Origin: Methylococcales bacterium
Lineage (GTDB): Bacteria; Pseudomonadota; Gammaproteobacteria; Methylococcales; Methylomonadaceae
Direction of reading: 5' to 3'
NCBI GenBank assembly: GCA_028714175.1
Contig: JAQTMV010000020.1
Span: 1 to 38,435 of the forward strand
DNA: 38,435 nucleotides
Both the position numbers and the translations under genes were made by a program. The notes below the pieces were generated by a model, which made no database searches, had not been told where the DNA came from, and saw only the letters and a list, made by a program, of their open reading frames with translations. Positions 15,445-23,145 of the stretch are shown here, one piece after another; position 1 is the first letter of the stretch, and each line of letters starts with the position of its first letter.

Positions 15445-16824
15445 ATGCTAATTGAAATACAACTTTCAAATTTTAAAGCGTGGCAAGAGCTGGATATTCG
15501 GCTAGGGAGGGTAACTGGTTTATTTGGCACCAATAGCTCTGGAAAAACCAGTATTCTTCAATTTTTACTGATGTTAAAGCAAACTAAAAATGCAACGGAT
15601 CGGGGGCTGGTTTTAGATTTAGGCGGACCTGATCAACTTGTTAATCTCGGTACATATAAAGACATGGTGCATAAGCACCAGGAGACTTTGCCTTTAAAAT
15701 GGGTAATCAAATGGAAACTCAACAAACCGCTGAAAATATTTAATCCATCAGGAAAACGCAATGATATTTTATTTCAGGACGATGTTTTAGAAACAGCAGC
15801 GGAAGTTTCCTTTAAAAATCAGGAAATGAAATCACAATTTCTCGCTTATCGTTTTGCCCAACATTCTTTTGAAATGAGTCCTAAAGAATCGACTAAAGAA
15901 TATATCCTAAAAGCAAATTCTCAACACGGTGCAAAGTTTCAATTTGTTCGGCAACAAGGTAGAGCTTGGACTATGCCAAGTCCTATTAAAACGCATTTAT
16001 TTCCAGATCAAGCCAAAACATATCACCAAAATGCCGATTTTTTAAGCTTTTTTGAATCCGAATACGAGAGCATGATGGATCAAATTTATTACCTTGGGCC
16101 TTTGCGTGAATATCCAAAAAGAGAATATCAGTGGTCAGGAGCAAGGCCATTTGATGTTGGTTATCGAGGCGAGCGTACAGTTGATGCAATTTTATCTGCA
16201 ACCATTCGTAGAGAAAAAAGAAATTTAGGCAAAAGAAAGGCGATTAAAACCTTTCAAGAAATTATTGCCTACTGGCTTAAAGAATTAGGTTTAATTCAAG
16301 AGTTTAAAATTGAAGAGATTGCCAAAGGGTCAAACCTATATCGGGCTATTGTTAAGCGAGATAAAGAAAGCCCAGAAGCTTTTTTGACTGATGTGGGATT
16401 TGGTGTTTCCCAAGTTTTACCGGCTTTGGTGTTGCTTTATTATGTGCCCGAAGGCAGTACCATCTTAATGGAACAACCCGAGATTCATTTGCACCCTTCT
16501 GTACAAAGCGGTTTAGCGGATGTTATTTTACAAGTAGCAAAACATCGTAACATCCAAGTCATTGTCGAAAGTCATAGTGAGCATTTATTGAGACGGTTTC
16601 AAAGACGCATTGCGGAAGAAAAATATCCGGCCAATGACTTAAAACTTTATTTTTGTGACAGTACACAAGGCGTATCGAAGTTATCATACTTAGATATTGA
16701 TTTATTTGGTGACATCAGAAATTGGCCGGAAAACTTTTTTGGCGATGAAATGGCAGAAATTGCCGCAACTCGTACTGCAGCACTGAAACGAAAAATGCAG
16801 AACACCTCGGCAAATGGCGGATAA
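15445..16824 (+). CDS. AAA/ABC-type ATPase with DUF3696 C-terminus (putative defence ATPase)
   Basis: A RecF/OLD-like ATPase of 459 residues. Visible motifs are Walker A GTNSSGKTS at residues 28-36, a signature-like GFGVSQVLPALV, Walker B with D-loop ILMEQPEIHLHPSVQ, and the switch region VIVESHSEHLLRR. The end (YLDIDLFGDIRNWPENFF) matches the DUF3696 domain seen on many such proteins. The gene sits between ccmE and ccmF on the same strand and has no link to haem chemistry. Its 3' end overlaps the next gene, a PIN-like protein, by 11 bases, so the two form a unit. ABC-type ATPases paired with a nuclease are the plan of Septu, Gabija and PARIS defence systems. I know no named system with exactly this pair; the defence role is inference. 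Confidence 0.83.
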   Translation: MLIEIQLSNFKAWQELDIRLGRVTGLFGTNSSGKTSILQFLLMLKQTKNATDRGLVLDLGGPDQLVNLGTYKDMVHKHQETLPLKWVIKWKLNKPLKIFNPSGKRNDILFQDDVLETAAEVSFKNQEMKSQFLAYRFAQHSFEMSPKESTKEYILKANSQHGAKFQFVRQQGRAWTMPSPIKTHLFPDQAKTYHQNADFLSFFESEYESMMDQIYYLGPLREYPKREYQWSGARPFDVGYRGERTVDAILSATIRREKRNLGKRKAIKTFQEIIAYWLKELGLIQEFKIEEIAKGSNLYRAIVKRDKESPEAFLTDVGFGVSQVLPALVLLYYVPEGSTILMEQPEIHLHPSVQSGLADVILQVAKHRNIQVIVESHSEHLLRRFQRRIAEEKYPANDLKLYFCDSTQGVSKLSYLDIDLFGDIRNWPENFFGDEMAEIAATRTAALKRKMQNTSANGG

Positions 16825-17287
16825 ACTCGTCATTGATACTAACGTAGCTATTAGCGCGAACGGCAAAAACACACACGCCTCTTTTGCTTGTCAATTGTCT
16901 TGTATTGAGGTATTACAAACCTGCAAAAACCTACATATTGCTATTGATAAAACAGGATTAATTATGGAGGAATACAAAAGACATTTAAGTCATGCTGGGC
17001 AACCGGGTGTCGGTGACATGTTTTTTAAATATCTGCACGATAATCAACATGCTGAAAATAAAATTCATACTGTATACATTACGCTTTCAAGTGATACGGG
17101 TCGTGGATTTGAAGAATTACCTATAAACTCACTTGATTCATCAGATCGTAAATTTTTAGCCACGGCTGTAGTTGCTCAAGCCACCATTATTAATGCGACA
17201 GATAGTGATTGGGCAGAGCAGAGTGAATTACTTGAAACACTACATATTGAAATAAATCAGTTGTGCCCAGAACATAGCTGTAAATGA
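16814..17287 (+). CDS. PIN-like nuclease partner of the DUF3696 ATPase
   Basis: A 157-residue protein starting MADKLVIDTNVAISANG, the classic first strand and acidic residue of a PIN ribonuclease (Asp8). Further acidic positions fit the fold: Glu52/Glu53, Asp111 in LDSSDRKFLATAVVAQA, and Asp130/Asp132 in INATDSDW, the last being the typical PIN closing motif. It overlaps the ATPase gene by 11 bases, which implies coupled translation and a shared complex. It is probably the toxic or phage-cutting effector controlled by the ATPase. No signal peptide or membrane segment is present. Confidence 0.78.
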   Translation: MADKLVIDTNVAISANGKNTHASFACQLSCIEVLQTCKNLHIAIDKTGLIMEEYKRHLSHAGQPGVGDMFFKYLHDNQHAENKIHTVYITLSSDTGRGFEELPINSLDSSDRKFLATAVVAQATIINATDSDWAEQSELLETLHIEINQLCPEHSCK

Positions 17288-17348
17288 CCTTGTATATCTT
17301 TCATTCTCAATAAAATAAATCTAAGCCAGCAAAAACTAGGACTTAAAA

Positions 17349-19286
17349 ATGATCGCAGAACTGGGACAATTTACACTGATTCTCGCCTTATGCATGGCGC
17401 TAATTTTAGCAACCTTACCTATAATCGGTTCGGCACGGTCAATATCAGGCTGGATTGCTGTTGCCAGACCTGCCGCGTTTGCTCAATTGTTATTTATAGC
17501 AGTGTCATACGGCTGTTTAACCTACAGCTTTTTAATCCATGATTTCTCGGTTGCCTACGTTGCTACCAACTCCAATACCGCATTGCCGGTGCTGTATTTG
17601 GTTTCTGGCGTCTGGGGCGCTCATGAAGGCTCGTTATTGCTATGGGCCTTGGTGTTATCATGCTGGACAGCCCTGGTTGCACGTTTCAGTCGCAATATAC
17701 CCGATGCGACCGTTGCCCGAGTGTTAGGTGTTATGGGGCTGGTTTCTATCGGTTTCATCCTGTTTTTATTACTGACTTCCAATCCATTTGAACGGCTGTT
17801 TCCTGCGCCTTTGGAAGGGCGTGACTTGAATCCCTTGTTGCAAGACCCGGGCCTGGCAATACATCCACCGATGCTTTATATGGGTTATGTCGGCTTTTCC
17901 GTGGCGTTTGCTTTTGCTATTGCCGCCTTGTTGGAGGGACGTCTGGATGCCGCGTGGGCGCGTTGGTCCAGACCTTGGACTAACATCGCATGGATGTTTC
18001 TGACTATAGGTATTGCCCTGGGTAGTTGGTGGGCTTATTACGAGCTGGGTTGGGGCGGCTGGTGGTTTTGGGATCCGGTTGAAAATGCTTCATTCATGCC
18101 GTGGCTAGTGGGTACTGCGCTAATCCATTCTTTGGCGGCTACCGAAAAACGCGGCGTATTTAAAACCTGGACAGTTTTATTGGCGATTTTTGCCTTTTCT
18201 TTAAGCCTGTTGGGTACATTTCTGGTGCGTTCCGGCGTATTAACGTCAGTACATGCATTTGCTACCGATCCTGCCAGAGGCCTGTTTATCCTGATTTTTT
18301 TAGGCGTAGTGGTGGGCGGTTCGTTATTGCTTTATGCGATAAGAGCACCTTATGTCAAGAGCAGCGCGACCTTTGAGCTGGTATCCAGAGAATCTGCGAT
18401 TTTACTTAACAATGTTCTATTGGTGGTAACGGCCTCCAGTATTTTACTGGGTACGTTGTATCCATTAGTGATTGATGCTTTGGGCTTAGGCAAGATTTCT
18501 GTCGGCCCTCCGTATTTTAATGCCGTGTTTATTCCGTTAATGGCTCCACTGGCGATTGCCGTGGGTTTAGGCATGTTACTGCGCTGGAAAAGGGATTCCA
18601 TCAACGAACTCGCACTGCGGGTGCGCTGGATTATTGCAGGTTGTGTTGCCGGCGGCTTGTTGATTCCTTTGGCGATGCCTTTTTATTCATGGGGTGCGGT
18701 TTTGGGCCTAACGCTGGCATTATGGACGGTAGCCATTACTGCGCTGTCTTTTATTGATCGCATGGGGTTCAAAGGATTTACATGGCAACGGCTTGCAGCA
18801 GTACCCGCAGGTTTTTATGGCATGACGATTGCCCATTTAGGTATTGCTGTATTTGTCACAGGTATCACCTTGACAAGCGTTTATAGTGTGGAAAAAGATG
18901 TGCGCATGGCACCCAGTGATACCCTGGATATGTCGGGTTATATTTTTGCATTTCACGGCGTCAAACAGACTCAGGGGCCAAATTATGTAGCTGAGCAGGC
19001 ATTTGTAACAGTCAGTCACGAAGGCAGACAGGTTGCCAGACTTGAACCGCAAAAGCGCGTTTATCAGGTGCAAAAAATGCCGATGACGGAAGCGGCAATT
19101 GATGCCGGTCTGTTCAGGGATTTGTTTGTCGCCATCGGTGAACCGCTAGGTAATCAGGGTGCATGGAGTCTGCGGATTTATTACAAATCATTCATCCGCT
19201 GGATATGGCTGGGTGCGGTATTCATGGCAGTAGGTGGCTTGTGCGCGGCTTGTGACAGGCGTTACCGGATAGCGAAAACGGTGTAG
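17349..19286 (+). CDS. ccmF: Haem lyase subunit CcmF
   Basis: Large inner-membrane protein (645 residues, about 14-15 helices) that takes haem from CcmE and joins it to apocytochrome c with CcmH. The WWD domain is clear (WGGWWFWDPVENASFMPWL), as are HPPMLYMGYVGFSVAFAFA, with a haem-ligand histidine, and GTFLVRSGVLTSVHAFA. The C-terminus RRYRIAKTV is somewhat short for the family, and an orphan coding tail at 22053-22124 may be its former end. The gene is bounded on both sides by putative defence cassettes, which is unusual for the ccm operon. Confidence 0.97.
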   Translation: MIAELGQFTLILALCMALILATLPIIGSARSISGWIAVARPAAFAQLLFIAVSYGCLTYSFLIHDFSVAYVATNSNTALPVLYLVSGVWGAHEGSLLLWALVLSCWTALVARFSRNIPDATVARVLGVMGLVSIGFILFLLLTSNPFERLFPAPLEGRDLNPLLQDPGLAIHPPMLYMGYVGFSVAFAFAIAALLEGRLDAAWARWSRPWTNIAWMFLTIGIALGSWWAYYELGWGGWWFWDPVENASFMPWLVGTALIHSLAATEKRGVFKTWTVLLAIFAFSLSLLGTFLVRSGVLTSVHAFATDPARGLFILIFLGVVVGGSLLLYAIRAPYVKSSATFELVSRESAILLNNVLLVVTASSILLGTLYPLVIDALGLGKISVGPPYFNAVFIPLMAPLAIAVGLGMLLRWKRDSINELALRVRWIIAGCVAGGLLIPLAMPFYSWGAVLGLTLALWTVAITALSFIDRMGFKGFTWQRLAAVPAGFYGMTIAHLGIAVFVTGITLTSVYSVEKDVRMAPSDTLDMSGYIFAFHGVKQTQGPNYVAEQAFVTVSHEGRQVARLEPQKRVYQVQKMPMTEAAIDAGLFRDLFVAIGEPLGNQGAWSLRIYYKSFIRWIWLGAVFMAVGGLCAACDRRYRIAKTV

Positions 19287-19326
19287 GGCGTGCCGTGCGC
19301 GCCTTAGTTCTTAAGCAACAGAGACA

Positions 19327-20739
19327 ATGAAACTAAAAAAACTTGAGATAACCAATTTTCGTTGCTTTAAGTCATTATCTATTGATTTGGATGAGCAATT
19401 GACCGTGCTGGTTGCTGAAAACGGTGTTGGCAAGACGGCTATATTGGATGCGATTGCAGTAGCTTTAGGCCCATTTATTGGTGGCTTTGATACGGGTATT
19501 AGAAAAAACTTTAAACATGAAGATGCGCGATTAGTCTTTAGAAAAGGGCTCCATCTTAAACTCGCACAAGCAAGCGAACGAATGGAAGCTCAATACCCTG
19601 TTACCCTAATAGCATCGGGCATTATTGAGGGACAACATGAACAATGGTCAAGAGAGTTAACTGGAAAAAAAACGCAAACCACCTTCGGTAAAGCAAGAGT
19701 GCTTATCAATTATGCAAAAAAACTCCAGCAGCAGGCTAGAACTGGTGAACAGGTGACATTACCTATGGTTGCCTATTACGGAACAGGGCGATTATGGAAA
19801 CAAACTAAAGCCAGTAGCAAGCATTCTACTGAATCACATTCAAGGATATATGGTTACCACGATGCTTTAAATCCTAAATCTACCTATGAGGCGTTTGAAA
19901 AATGGTTTACAGACATGAGTCTTGCCGAATACAGCGATAGGTTTGCAAGACTCAAGGATAATATTGCGAAAAATAAAAATAAAGATAGCTTTACGAAGAC
20001 ATTGGCAAATCAAGATGCTTATGAATTTTTAGATGCTACTTCTAACCGCTCTATAGAGCTTGAGCATGTTCGAAAAGCAATCGATCAATGTTTGTCTGCG
20101 TTCGGTTGGAACACTTTAGAGTATGATTTCAAATGGCGTGAGTTGGTTGTACGTAGTAACGATAGTAACTTAAGTAACTTTATGCCTGTAGCACGGTTAA
20201 GTGACGGCGTAAAAGCCATGTTGAGTTTAACCGCCGATATTGCTTATCGCTGTGTTCAATTAAACCCACATTTAGTGTTACCTATTGAAGAAACGAATGG
20301 CATTGTTCTCATTGATGAAGTAGATTTACATTTGCATCCAAAATGGCAACAAACAGTATTAGTCGATTTGTGTAAAGCCTTTCCGAAAATACAATTCATA
20401 GTTACTACGCACAGTCCACAAGTATTAACGACAGTTAAGCCCGACTGTATTCGTTTGCTGCTCGCCGATGGCGAAGTGTTGACTCCATCAATCAATACCT
20501 ACGGTGAAGAAAGCAAAGTTATGTTGGAAGACCTTATGCATGTCAGCTCCAGGCCTCATACTGATGAGACGGATTTACTGCAACGCTATTTGCAACGCAT
20601 TAACCAGGGAGATATTGATTCTTTGGAAGTTAAGCAATGGAGGCAAACACTCGAACAATCCTTTGGAAGCGAATATAGCAAATTGAAATTAGCCGATATG
20701 GTCATCAGTAAATGGAAAGCCAAGCGAGAGCAAGCGTGA
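19327..20739 (+). CDS. ptuA: Septu-like ATPase PtuA (AAA/ABC type)
   Basis: A 470-residue SMC/RecF-type ATPase. The first strand is LKKLEITNFRCF, Walker A is AENGVGKT at 30-37, the signature-like region contains LSDGVKAMLSLTAD, and Walker B/D-loop is LIDEVDLHLHPKWQQ with TTHSPQV following. It is followed by an HNH protein with a GTGA overlap. ATPase plus HNH nuclease with this arrangement is the Septu phage defence pair PtuA-PtuB. The gene is visibly richer in A and T than the flanking ccm genes. It starts 41 bases after the ccmF stop, so it is probably read from the ccm transcript. The symbol rests on the pair and motifs, not on an alignment. Confidence 0.82.
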   Translation: MKLKKLEITNFRCFKSLSIDLDEQLTVLVAENGVGKTAILDAIAVALGPFIGGFDTGIRKNFKHEDARLVFRKGLHLKLAQASERMEAQYPVTLIASGIIEGQHEQWSRELTGKKTQTTFGKARVLINYAKKLQQQARTGEQVTLPMVAYYGTGRLWKQTKASSKHSTESHSRIYGYHDALNPKSTYEAFEKWFTDMSLAEYSDRFARLKDNIAKNKNKDSFTKTLANQDAYEFLDATSNRSIELEHVRKAIDQCLSAFGWNTLEYDFKWRELVVRSNDSNLSNFMPVARLSDGVKAMLSLTADIAYRCVQLNPHLVLPIEETNGIVLIDEVDLHLHPKWQQTVLVDLCKAFPKIQFIVTTHSPQVLTTVKPDCIRLLLADGEVLTPSINTYGEESKVMLEDLMHVSSRPHTDETDLLQRYLQRINQGDIDSLEVKQWRQTLEQSFGSEYSKLKLADMVISKWKAKREQA

Positions 20740-21425
20740 AATATTTGCCAGTAAGTTCTGATATTCCTCCTCTTTTGCAGTCCTGCAAAAAGAGACAGCC
20801 CATCCCTATCAATCCAACAGAAGCATGGCAACGATTCACTAGAAGAACTGCATCTAGAAAACAACTAAAAACTGCGTTACATGCGCGTCAAAATGGCTTG
20901 TGCGTTTATTGTGAAATTACGTTGGATAATTCAGAAAATCAGAACATCGGATCTCACTTTGATCATATTTTGCCAAAAGAAAAACACCCGACATTGACCT
21001 TCGATTATGATAATTTAGTCTTGTCCTGTTTTGCTACGGGCGGTGAGATAAAAGCTGATGAACAAGATACTGCTCCCGTTAGTTGTGGACATGCGGAATT
21101 AAAAAGAACTAATAACTTTCATGAAACGCTGTTTATCAAACCTACCGACTCAAATTGTGAACATTATTTCAGTTTCGAATTGGACGGAGGCGCTATACCG
21201 CATGCAGGTTTGGGCTCATCAGATACTGATAAAGCAGAGCATACCTTGGAAGTCTTAAATCTCAATTGCTTACGGCTTAAACGCTTACGCGAAGACACCA
21301 TTACTCAACTTTATCAAATAGTCAGCGAGTTACATTCCGACAATGATGTGTTGAAACGGTTTTTAACACTGGAACTTCAAGAAAATAAAAGTTTCATAAA
21401 TGCGCGTAAGCAACATGTTGGTTAA
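20736..21425 (+). CDS. ptuB: Septu-like HNH endonuclease PtuB (TIGR02646-like)
   Basis: HNH-fold nuclease of 229 residues. It has the zinc-type CVYC pair, then SHFDHILPKEKHP with the HxDH catalytic region and YDNLVLSC with the central Asn and closing Cys, plus a later SCGHAE segment that may complete metal binding. The frame is open to an ATG at 20712. I chose GTG 20736 because it overlaps the ptuA stop as GTGA and because MKYLP matches the usual family start. In Septu systems the PtuA ATPase holds PtuB and the complex degrades DNA on infection. Confidence 0.82.
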   Translation: MKYLPVSSDIPPLLQSCKKRQPIPINPTEAWQRFTRRTASRKQLKTALHARQNGLCVYCEITLDNSENQNIGSHFDHILPKEKHPTLTFDYDNLVLSCFATGGEIKADEQDTAPVSCGHAELKRTNNFHETLFIKPTDSNCEHYFSFELDGGAIPHAGLGSSDTDKAEHTLEVLNLNCLRLKRLREDTITQLYQIVSELHSDNDVLKRFLTLELQENKSFINARKQHVG

Positions 21426-21449
21426 TTTAACTTTTTTTCATTTAAACAA

Positions 21450-21665
21450 ATGAATGAACAACTCATTATTTCAAAACTCAAGCAAATAAAATCAGAAAAT
21501 TTGAAACAGGAACTCTTGCTCTTTTTAGATTACTTATTGGCTAAACAATTTATAGATGAAAAAGCCGCGAAGAGAATTCCTAAATTTGGCTGCGCTAAAG
21601 GGACATTTAAAATGGCAGACGATTTTGACGAACCCTTGGAGGATTTTAAGGATTATATGCCATGA
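21450..21665 (+). CDS. DUF2281-type antitoxin
   Basis: A 71-residue protein beginning MNEQLIISKLKQIKSENLKQ and ending FKMADDFDEPLEDFKDYMP. The helical start and the acidic FKMxDDFDEPLEDF tail are typical of DUF2281 antitoxins that sit before VapC-like PIN toxins. In this family the C-terminal acidic tail is thought to bind the toxin. The stop shares bases with the ATG of the next gene. It follows ptuB by 24 bases. Confidence 0.82.
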   Translation: MNEQLIISKLKQIKSENLKQELLLFLDYLLAKQFIDEKAAKRIPKFGCAKGTFKMADDFDEPLEDFKDYMP

Positions 21666-22045
21666 ATATGTTGCTCGACACGCATACATTGATTTGGTTA
21701 TTAGAAGGTGATGATAATTTAAGCACGGTGGCAAGAGAACAGATTGAAAATCCTGCTAATACCAATTTCGTGAGCGTGGCAACGTTTTGGGAGATTGCTA
21801 TTAAAGTCAGTCTTAATAAACTTGAAATGAAAATATCTATACAAAATTTAAAACGGCTCATCTGGGAGAATGGCATAGAAGTTTTGCCGATTACTATTGA
21901 ACATACTTTATTCGTCAGTGAACTGCCTTTTTATCATAAAGACCCGTTTGATAGATTATTAGTTGCACAATCAGTCATTGAAAACATGATATTGGTTAGC
22001 AGAGATGAAGCAATGCCGCTTTATAATGTGCGAACCATATGGTAA
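21662..22045 (+). CDS. PIN-domain toxin (VapC-like)
   Basis: A 127-residue ribonuclease toxin. The PIN acidic residues are in place: Asp6 in MNMLLDTHTLIWLL, Glu44 in ATFWEIAIKV, Asp97 in HKDPFDRLLVAQ and Asp115 in VSRDEA. The end YNVRTIW is the family terminus, so the gene is complete. ATGA overlap with the antitoxin gene marks a type II toxin-antitoxin pair. The pair directly follows the Septu-like genes and could hold the cassette in the chromosome. Confidence 0.88.
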   Translation: MNMLLDTHTLIWLLEGDDNLSTVAREQIENPANTNFVSVATFWEIAIKVSLNKLEMKISIQNLKRLIWENGIEVLPITIEHTLFVSELPFYHKDPFDRLLVAQSVIENMILVSRDEAMPLYNVRTIW

Positions 22046-22052
22046 TTGATAA

Positions 22053-22124
22053 AGTATCTTGCAAATACCTTTGCTGGATAAAGCGCCCGATAGTAAACCG
22101 TTATTAGAAGATGAAATGCTATAA
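22053..22124 (+). pseudogene. Orphan coding tail, possibly the displaced C-terminus of CcmF
   Basis: Between the PIN toxin and ccmG an open stretch after a stop at 22050 encodes IPLLDKAPDSKPLLEDEML and then TAA. It has no start codon and no ribosome binding site, yet its composition is that of a charged protein tail. It lies just where the end of ccmF would be if the 2.8 kb PtuAB/toxin cassette were removed. CcmF itself ends abruptly at RIAKTV. Reading it as the old CcmF tail is inference. Confidence 0.35.
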
Positions 22125-22136
22125 AAAATTAACACA

Positions 22137-22667
22137 ATGCTTAAGTACATAATTCCATTAATTTTATTCATCATAATGGCGGTTTTTCTGGCGCTGGGTT
22201 TAAACCTTAAACCCGGTGAAATTCCTTCGCCGTTTATTAACAAGCCCGCGCCGGTCTTTTCCGCACCGAAACTTAATGCGCCGGAAGAAAAATTAACGCC
22301 CACCGATTTAAAAGGTAAAGTCTGGCTGTTTAATGTCTGGGCATCGTGGTGCGTGTCCTGCCGTGCTGAACATCCGGTGCTTAATCAGCTGGCCCAACAA
22401 CACGCTGCTGTTATTGTCGGCTTGAATTATAAGGATGCGCCAAATGATGCCAAAAACTGGCTGGACACGCTGGGAAATCCCTATAACGTCAGCATTATGG
22501 ATCAGGATGGACGTATCGGCATAGACTATGGCGTTTATGGCGTGCCGGAAACCTTTGTTATTGATAAAAAGGGGCGGATTCGTCACAAACATACCGGGCC
22601 TGTGACTGCGGAAGATGTGCAGCAAACCTTTCTCCCTCTGATTGCCAAATTACAAGCTGAACCTTAA
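22137..22667 (+). CDS. ccmG: Thiol:disulfide oxidoreductase CcmG (DsbE)
   Basis: Periplasmic membrane-anchored thioredoxin that keeps apocytochrome or CcmH cysteines reduced. It has an N-terminal anchor helix (YIIPLILFIIMAVFLALG), the DsbE opening GEIPSPFINKPAPVF, the active site WASWCVSCRAEHP (Cys72 and Cys75) and the cis-proline region YGVYGVPETFVID. The 176 residues are normal. The stop overlaps the ATG of ccmH. Confidence 0.96.
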   Translation: MLKYIIPLILFIIMAVFLALGLNLKPGEIPSPFINKPAPVFSAPKLNAPEEKLTPTDLKGKVWLFNVWASWCVSCRAEHPVLNQLAQQHAAVIVGLNYKDAPNDAKNWLDTLGNPYNVSIMDQDGRIGIDYGVYGVPETFVIDKKGRIRHKHTGPVTAEDVQQTFLPLIAKLQAEP

Positions 22668-23143
22668 TGAAGCGTTTATTGTTTATTTTTCTGTTGATGA
22701 TGTCCTGCAGCAGTGACGCAGTCGACACTCGTCAATTGTCTGATCCTAAGCAGCAAGAAGCTTATGAGACTTTGACTTCGGAATTGCGCTGTCTGGTATG
22801 TCAAAACCAAACGATAGCCGATTCCAATGCAGAACTGGCCGCAGATTTACGCAGACAAGTCTACGAGATGCTGCAACAGGGCAAATCCAGACAAGAGATT
22901 ATCCGGTTTATGACCGATCGGTACGGCGATTTTGTTTTATATAAACCGCCTTTTAAAGGAAAAACCAGCATACTGTGGATAGCGCCGGTTGTTTTTTTAT
23001 TAATGGGCTTAATCACGGTGTTTTTCTTTATCCGGCGTAAAAAAGCCGCCGCCAAACTGCATTCCCAAGCGGGCGCTTTGGAAACGGATGTTGAAAAGCA
23101 GAAAAAAATCCGCAGTTTGCTGGAAAATGGTGACCCCTCTTGA
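22667..23143 (+). CDS. ccmH: Cytochrome c-type biogenesis protein CcmH
   Basis: Periplasmic redox protein that reduces apocytochrome c thiols before haem attachment. It carries a signal peptide, the active motif LRCLVCQNQTIADSN (Cys42 and Cys45), RRQVYEMLQQGKSRQEI, YGDFVLYKPPF and a C-terminal anchor helix (LWIAPVVFLLMGLITVFFF). At 158 residues it is the short form, and the TPR part is the separate ccmI gene, as in Pseudomonas-type operons. The ATG overlaps the ccmG stop and the 3' end lies against ccmI. Confidence 0.95.
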   Translation: MKRLLFIFLLMMSCSSDAVDTRQLSDPKQQEAYETLTSELRCLVCQNQTIADSNAELAADLRRQVYEMLQQGKSRQEIIRFMTDRYGDFVLYKPPFKGKTSILWIAPVVFLLMGLITVFFFIRRKKAAAKLHSQAGALETDVEKQKKIRSLLENGDPS

Positions 23144-23145
23144 AT

